Source of the DNA: Bacillota bacterium
GTDB lineage: Bacteria; Bacillota; Clostridia; Lachnospirales; Lachnospiraceae
Assembly: GCA_023409535.1 (NCBI GenBank)
Contig: JAEYGZ010000039.1
Location: 434,001 to 498,000, forward strand
DNA length: 64,000 bases
Direction: 5' to 3'
Below the pieces are notes generated by a model that was not told the DNA's origin, did not search any database, and worked only from the letters and a program-made list of their open reading frames with translations. Positions 59,339-64,000 of the stretch are shown piece by piece (positions within the stretch are counted from its first letter, which is position 1; each line of letters starts with the position of its first letter). The position numbers were made by a program, and so were the translations under genes.

Positions 59339-59626
59339 ATGAAACTTGTACCATTAGGAGATAAGGTCGTATTAAAGCAGTTAGTCGCTGAAGAGACAAC
59401 AAAATCAGGTATCGTATTACCCGGTCAGGCGAAGGAGAAACCGCAGCAGGCACAGGTAATCGCAGTAGGACCCGGCGGAATCGTAGACGGCAAGGAAGTT
59501 GTTATGCAGGTTAAGGTTGGTGACAAGGTTATTTATTCAAAATATGCCGGAACCGAAGTAAAGCTTGAGGATGAGGAATTCATCATCGTAAAGCAGAATG
59601 ATATTGTTGCAGTAGTAGAAGACTAA
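59339..59626 (+). CDS. groES: Co-chaperonin GroES
   Basis: 95 residues: VPLGDKVVLKQLVAEETTKS, then GIVLPGQAKEKPQQAQVIAV with the mobile loop, GPGGIVDG, and VGDKVIYSKYAGTEVKLEDE, ending IVKQNDIVAVVED. It caps the GroEL ring. GAAGGAGGAA lies nine bases before the ATG. It is first in the CIRCE-controlled operon, with groEL 20 bases after it. Confidence 0.97.
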   Translation: MKLVPLGDKVVLKQLVAEETTKSGIVLPGQAKEKPQQAQVIAVGPGGIVDGKEVVMQVKVGDKVIYSKYAGTEVKLEDEEFIIVKQNDIVAVVED

Positions 59627-59646
59627 TATAAAGGAGAGATATTACC

Positions 59647-61269
59647 ATGGCAAAGGAAATTAAATACGGCGCAGAAGCCAGAGCAGCCCTTGAAATCGGC
59701 GCAAATAAATTAGCAAATACCGTAAAAGTAACCCTTGGTCCCAAGGGAAGAAACGTTGTTCTTGACAAATCCTTCGGAGCTCCGCTCATCACCAACGATG
59801 GTGTAACCATCGCTAAGGAAATCGAACTTGAGGATCCCTTTGAGAATATGGGAGCCCAGCTTGTTAAGGAAGTAGCTACAAAGACCAATGATGTGGCAGG
59901 TGACGGTACTACAACCGCGACTGTTCTTGCACAGGCAATGATTTCAGAAGGTATTAAAAATCTGGCAGCAGGCGCAAATCCGATTATTTTAAGAAAAGGT
60001 ATGAAGAAGGCTACCGATGTTGCAGTAGATGCTATCTTAAAGATGAGCTCAACCTTAAAGGGCAAGGAGCAGATCGCAAGAGTTGCCGCTATCTCCGCAG
60101 GGGATGATGAGGTTGGCCAGTTAGTGGCTGACGCAATGGAGAAGGTATCCAATGACGGCGTTATTACCATTGAAGAATCCAAGACCATGAAGACGGAGCT
60201 TGACTTAGTAGAGGGTATGCAGTTTGACCGTGGATATTTATCCGCTTATATGTGCACCGATATGGATAAGATGGAAGCAAATCTCGATAATCCATATATC
60301 CTGATTACTGATAAGAAGATCTCCAATATTCAGGAAATCTTACCGGTCCTGGAGCAGATCGTTCAGACCGGCCAGAGATTACTTATTATCGCTGAGGATG
60401 TTGAGGGTGAGGCCCTTACTACCTTAGTACTCAATAAATTAAGAGGAACCTTTGTTGCAGTTGCCGTTAAGGCTCCCGGTTACGGCGACAGAAGAAAGGC
60501 TATGCTTCAGGACATCGCTATCTTAACCGGCGGTACCGTTATCTCCGATGAATTGGGTCTTGAGCTTAAGGAAGCTACCTTAGAGCAGTTAGGCCGTGCA
60601 AAATCCGTTAAGGTTCAGAAAGAAAACACCATTATTGTTGACGGCGAAGGCGATAAAAACGAGATCACAGCAAGAATCAGCCAGATCAAGGCTCAGATCG
60701 AGGATACAACCTCTGAATTTGATAAAGAGAAACTGCAGGAAAGACTTGCAAAGCTTGCCGGCGGTGTGGCAGTAATCCGTGTTGGTGCAGCTACCGAGAC
60801 AGAGATGAAGGAAAATAAGCTTCGTATGGAGGATGCTCTTGCAGCAACCAGAGCAGCCGTAGAAGAAGGTATCGTAGCAGGCGGCGGTTCCGCATACATT
60901 CACGCTTCCAAGGAAGTTGCCAAGTTTGCAGAAAGCTTACTGGGAGATGAGAAGACCGGTGCTAACATCATCTTAAAGGCACTTGAATCTCCTTTATACA
61001 GCATTGTATACAATGCAGGTCTGGAAGGCGCAGTTGTAATCAGCAAGGTTAAGGACAGCGATTCCGGTATCGGCTATGACGTATTGACGGAAGAATATGT
61101 TGATATGGTTACAGCAGGTATTCTTGATCCTACCAAGGTTACCAGAAGCGCGCTGCAGAATGCGACCAGTGTTGCATCCACGCTTTTGACGACAGAATCC
61201 GTTGTTGCAAATATTAAATCCAATGAGCCTGCTATGCCTGCAGGGGCCGGCGGAATGGGTATGATGTAA
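59647..61269 (+). CDS. groEL: Chaperonin GroEL
   Basis: 540 residues with standard features: LGPKGRNVVLDKSFGAPLIT, NDVAGDGTTTATVLAQAMI (ATP site Asp), GYLSAYMCTDMDKMEANLDN, KAPGYGDRRKAMLQDIAILT and a C-terminal Gly/Met tail ending AGGMGMM. AAAGGAGAG lies before the ATG. It folds cytoplasmic proteins with GroES and feeds back on HrcA. Followed by a long inverted-repeat region and not by a simple terminator. Confidence 0.98.
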   Translation: MAKEIKYGAEARAALEIGANKLANTVKVTLGPKGRNVVLDKSFGAPLITNDGVTIAKEIELEDPFENMGAQLVKEVATKTNDVAGDGTTTATVLAQAMISEGIKNLAAGANPIILRKGMKKATDVAVDAILKMSSTLKGKEQIARVAAISAGDDEVGQLVADAMEKVSNDGVITIEESKTMKTELDLVEGMQFDRGYLSAYMCTDMDKMEANLDNPYILITDKKISNIQEILPVLEQIVQTGQRLLIIAEDVEGEALTTLVLNKLRGTFVAVAVKAPGYGDRRKAMLQDIAILTGGTVISDELGLELKEATLEQLGRAKSVKVQKENTIIVDGEGDKNEITARISQIKAQIEDTTSEFDKEKLQERLAKLAGGVAVIRVGAATETEMKENKLRMEDALAATRAAVEEGIVAGGGSAYIHASKEVAKFAESLLGDEKTGANIILKALESPLYSIVYNAGLEGAVVISKVKDSDSGIGYDVLTEEYVDMVTAGILDPTKVTRSALQNATSVASTLLTTESVVANIKSNEPAMPAGAGGMGMM

Positions 61270-61289
61270 TAAATAGTGATTTTAGTTAA

Positions 61290-61600
61290 CTAAGGAACGG
61301 GAAGCAGGAGAAGGACTGAAGTAGTCCGTGTGAAAATCAGAGACTGCAATCTATAGTACTAAACGCAGAGAAGGCAGAAATAAAAAATGGAATTTACCCT
61401 GTGAAAGCATTACGGGGCCGGCGCTTATGTACCTCCGTGTACAAAGTGCCTGTCGCAGCCCTCCATGGCTGCTCCCCCCTCAGGTTGTGACCATTTTTTA
61501 TTTCTGCCTTCTCTGCGTTAAGTACTATGACGATTTTGTCTAATGATTTTCCCACAGACCCTTCCTGTTGTTACACCTGTCTCCGTTCCTCTGTCGCGCT
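61290..61600. repeat. Long inverted-repeat element of about 300 bases downstream of groEL
   Basis: 61362-61390 and 61491-61519 are exact inverse copies over 29 bases; adding AGTACT and one mismatch gives 36-base arms (61355-61390 / 61491-61526). Outside these, GTCCGTGTGAAAATC at about 61325 matches GATTTTCCCACAGAC at 61545, and AGGAACGG at about 61293 matches CCGTTCCT at about 61586, so the homology extends with decay. The inner 100 bases are GC-rich (CGGGGCCGGCGC). It lies between groEL and a convergent gene, like a MITE or a giant bidirectional terminator. Confidence 0.75.
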
Positions 61601-61611
61601 AACTTATTATT

Positions 61612-62748
61612 CTATACCTCAGCACAAATAATATCAAACTCCGATTGTACCTGCTTCAGATGTTCTCTGATGCTTAGTTTCTGGGGACAGGCTTCCTCGC
61701 ACTGGCCGCAGTCTGCACAGTTTTTCGCCTTTTTGTCTTCCTCAAAATTAAAGGTCCACTGCCATCGGATATCACCCTTATTCCCGTATCTCCCATAATC
61801 GTTCCACAGATCAAAGGATCTTGGGATATCTACACCCGCGGGACAGGGCATGCAATAGGAACAGCCGGTGCAGCCGTTTCTTACTCTGTTTTTCAGAATA
61901 AGGGCTACTTTCTCTATCGTCTGGTATTCTGTCGATGACAAAGGTGTAAAATGTTCAAAGGTCTCCAGGTTATCAGCTACCTGTGTCTCATCCGACATAC
62001 CGCTGAGGATTACCTTTACATTCGGCAGGGAGCCTACCCAGCGAAGTGCCCAGGAAGCAGGGCTTTTGCCTGGGTTAGCCGATTCAAAAATTGCCGCTGC
62101 AGTATCGGGAAGCTTGGCAATGGAGCCGCCTTTGACAGGCTCCATTATGACCAAAGGTATTTCCAGCTCCTGAGCCAGCTGATAGCCCTTCATTCCGGCC
62201 TGAATCTCCGTGTCCATGTAGTTCAGCTGTATCTGGCAGAAATCCCAGGAACGAAATCTCAGGATATGCTCGAAGGCCTCGTAATCATCATGGAACGAAA
62301 AGCCCAGATATTTGATTTTTCCCTCTGCCTTCAGCCGGTCCATATACTCCAGGATACCAAGGCGGACCATTTTATCAAAGGTCTCACGGTTAAAGGAATG
62401 AAGCAGATAAAAATCAATATAGTCTTTATGAAGCTTCTTTAACTGTTCCCGGAAAATGCGTTCCGCATCTGCAACAGTTTCCACGGCCCAGATGGGAAGC
62501 TTGGTTGCCAGGTAATAAGTTGATCTGTCATATTTATCAAGTATTCTTCCTGTAAAAAGCTCGCTGTTTCCTTCGTGATATACATAAGCAGTGTCAAAGT
62601 AATTGACGCCTCTGCGGTAGGCAGCATCTAACATCTGCTCTGATCTTACCTCATCAATACTGCCATCTTTGTTTAGCGGAAAGCGCATACAGCCAAAACC
62701 TAGCAGTGATGTCTTGATTCCAAGTTTTTCGAACTCTCTGAATTCCAT
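61612..62748 (-). CDS. Aldo/keto reductase with C-terminal 4Fe-4S ferredoxin motif
   Basis: 378 residues. The aldo/keto reductase barrel is at about 1-285: GFGCMRFP, NYFDTAYVYHEGNSELFTGR (Asp, Tyr of the catalytic set), YYLATKLPIW (Lys), DFYLLHSFNRETF (His), LGFSFHDDYE. The C-terminal part has iron-sulfur Cys clusters: CTGCSYCMPCPAGVDIP and KNCADCGQCEEACPQKLSIR. Such fusions are common in anaerobes and likely transfer electrons to or from small carbonyl compounds; the substrate is unknown. GGAGG lies before the ATG. Divergent from the MocR-type regulator at 62927, which may control it. Confidence 0.9.
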   Translation of the reverse strand: MEFREFEKLGIKTSLLGFGCMRFPLNKDGSIDEVRSEQMLDAAYRRGVNYFDTAYVYHEGNSELFTGRILDKYDRSTYYLATKLPIWAVETVADAERIFREQLKKLHKDYIDFYLLHSFNRETFDKMVRLGILEYMDRLKAEGKIKYLGFSFHDDYEAFEHILRFRSWDFCQIQLNYMDTEIQAGMKGYQLAQELEIPLVIMEPVKGGSIAKLPDTAAAIFESANPGKSPASWALRWVGSLPNVKVILSGMSDETQVADNLETFEHFTPLSSTEYQTIEKVALILKNRVRNGCTGCSYCMPCPAGVDIPRSFDLWNDYGRYGNKGDIRWQWTFNFEEDKKAKNCADCGQCEEACPQKLSIREHLKQVQSEFDIICAEV

Positions 62749-62926
62749 AGGTATCCTCCCTTTTTCTTGTTATTGCCAATTTGATAAGATTATTATACAA
62801 TAATAATTGATACTTAATAGTACCAATTATTATATATTTTGCAGGAACCAATTTATTCTATGAAAAATAATTATTCACAATTAATAAATCAGTATAAGAA
62901 TACAAGAGGGAATAAGGAGTGATACC

Positions 62927-64000
62927 GTGTACGGTTTTGAGATCAACCGGGATTTGGCTTTGCCCATAGCAAAGCAGATGGAGCATCAGATCAGAACTGC
63001 CATATTGGACGGAAAACTGGTAGCGGGAGACAGGCTTTTACCAACCAGGAGTGCAGCCAGGGACCTGGGAATCGCCAGAAATACTGTCATTCGTGTGTAT
63101 GAACAGCTATCAGCAGAAGGGTATCTTGTAAGCAGAGAAGGTTCCGGTATCTATGTTGCGGATATTGGCAGACTGCCGCAGCCGAAGCTCCTTCCCAGTG
63201 TACAAAGAAGTAAGCCGGTAAAGGATAAAGAGGAGATTGCTTTTGATGCGGGAACCCCGGACATAGGAGCATTTCCAAGAAATCAATGGGCGAAGCTGCT
63301 TAAGAAGGCCTGTCAGGAAGCGGAGGCGGCTTCCTTCGCCTATGGAGACTTTGCGGGGAATGCCATCCTTCGAAAGGCGATCAGCAGCTATATCTACAGA
63401 ATGAAGGGTATTCTCTGCAATGAGGATCAGGTAATCATTATTCCGGGTACTGCGGGCGGCATGGAAATTCTGGCAAAAGTATTTCAGCAGGGGAAGAGAC
63501 GGATTGCGGTGGAAGACCCCTGTATTCATTTTGTAAAATGTATATTCAAGGATCATTATTATGAGCTTTGCCCTGTAGAAGTGGACGGGCAGGGAATAAT
63601 GGTTGAGCGGCTGCAGGAGTATGAAGATGTCGACCTGATTTATACGGTTCCGTCACATCAGTTCCCAATGGGCGGAGTATTGCCTGCAACACGCAGAGTA
63701 GCCTTGCTTCAGTATGCAAACCGGCAGAACGCTTATATTATAGAAGATGACTATGACAGTGAATTCCGCTACAAGGGGGAGGTGATACAGGCTATGTACA
63801 GCCTTGACCGGGAGCGGGTCATCTATCTTGGAAGCTTCAGTAAAATCTTTGCTCCCTCCCTGCGTATCGGATATATGATTCTGCCCGGTCATCTCTGTGA
63901 GCAGGTCATCCGCCTTATGCAGCAGTCGAACCTATGGGTAGGCGGTGTGGAACAGCTTGCCCTTGCCGAATTTCTGGAGCAGAAGCTGATGGATAGGCAT
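62927..64000 (+). CDS. MocR/GntR-family regulator with aminotransferase domain (3' end outside window)
   Basis: The frame starts at GTG 62927, with AAGGAGT seven to eight bases upstream, and stays open to the window edge (358 codons seen). N-terminal GntR winged helix (about 10-80): AKQMEHQIRTAILDGKLVAG, ARDLGIARNTVIRVYEQLSA, EGYLVSREGSGIYVA. Then a fold-type I aminotransferase domain with TAGGMEILAKVFQQG, EDDYDSEFRY and the PLP-lysine motif YLGSFSKIFAPSLRIGYM. MocR/PdxR proteins use pyridoxal phosphate as effector, so vitamin B6 or amino-acid control is likely. The target may be the divergent reductase gene or pdx genes elsewhere. Confidence 0.9.
   Translation, partial: MYGFEINRDLALPIAKQMEHQIRTAILDGKLVAGDRLLPTRSAARDLGIARNTVIRVYEQLSAEGYLVSREGSGIYVADIGRLPQPKLLPSVQRSKPVKDKEEIAFDAGTPDIGAFPRNQWAKLLKKACQEAEAASFAYGDFAGNAILRKAISSYIYRMKGILCNEDQVIIIPGTAGGMEILAKVFQQGKRRIAVEDPCIHFVKCIFKDHYYELCPVEVDGQGIMVERLQEYEDVDLIYTVPSHQFPMGGVLPATRRVALLQYANRQNAYIIEDDYDSEFRYKGEVIQAMYSLDRERVIYLGSFSKIFAPSLRIGYMILPGHLCEQVIRLMQQSNLWVGGVEQLALAEFLEQKLMDRH

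Overview
The window looks like the chromosome of a spore-forming, low-GC member of the Firmicutes, most likely of the Lachnospiraceae / Clostridium cluster XIVa type. Supports are the purine-rich ribosome binding sites, sporulation sigma factor SigH, a SleB-type cell-wall hydrolase, a spore-surface-like collagen protein, several small families I associate with Lachnospiraceae (DUF5688, DUF3848, DUF6062, DUF1848), and a CIRCE-controlled groESL operon. The taxonomy is inference; there is no rRNA gene.

Layout. (1) 1-10.2 kb: an AT-rich variable surface/signalling region. It holds the end of a BspA-type leucine-rich-repeat protein with a degenerate transglutaminase fold, two ECF sigma factor / DUF4179 pairs, a collagen-like membrane protein, a secreted PPC-domain protein and a lipoprotein. 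Unusual palindromic hairpin repeats sit between the genes. (2) 10.2-12.4 kb: a decayed integrative element with an IS66 tnpA remnant fused upstream of a 5'-truncated tyrosine integrase, and an intact-looking toxin-antitoxin pair. (3) 12.3-35.4 kb: an AT-rich integrative element of about 23 kb, probably mobilizable and not self-conjugative, with excisionase and intact integrase at its right end. Its cargo includes a minus-strand defence-like operon: C5-cytosine methyltransferase, a double-ATPase GHKL protein, a receiver domain fused to a HEPN-like domain, and a GIY-YIG nuclease. Next come a three-gene cassette with a PD-(D/E)XK-like nuclease, then DUF5688, DUF3848, RadC, an XRE repressor facing a flagellin gene, and two divergent Rep_trans/MobT-like proteins around a hairpin-rich, origin-like region. 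(4) 35.4-64 kb: ordinary chromosome with higher GC. It holds SEC-C, GHL-like hydrolase, rmlD-rmlB-rlmB-sigH, tRNA-Thr, AraC regulators, map, a sugar ABC transporter, tRNA-Pro, metNIQ behind a Met/Cys-rich leader peptide, DUF3810, a SleB-like hydrolase, glnS, DUF2225, DUF6062, groESL, an aldo/keto reductase, and a truncated MocR regulator at the edge.

Most interesting parts. The 13.4-17.8 kb operon wires a histidine-kinase-like GHKL protein and a receiver-HEPN protein to a DNA methyltransferase. This reads as a phosphorelay-like, RNase-effector relative of restriction-modification, and I do not recognise it as a named system. The 18.7-21.5 kb cassette is a second uncharacterised candidate defence locus. 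The metNIQ leader encodes a 19-residue peptide with Met at positions 1, 5, 8, 11, 14 and 17, followed by a terminator, which suggests translation-sensing attenuation. The palindromic hairpin family occurs at every boundary of the two integrative elements and may serve as their attachment site.

All calls are from reading the sequence and recall of protein families; no database search was run.
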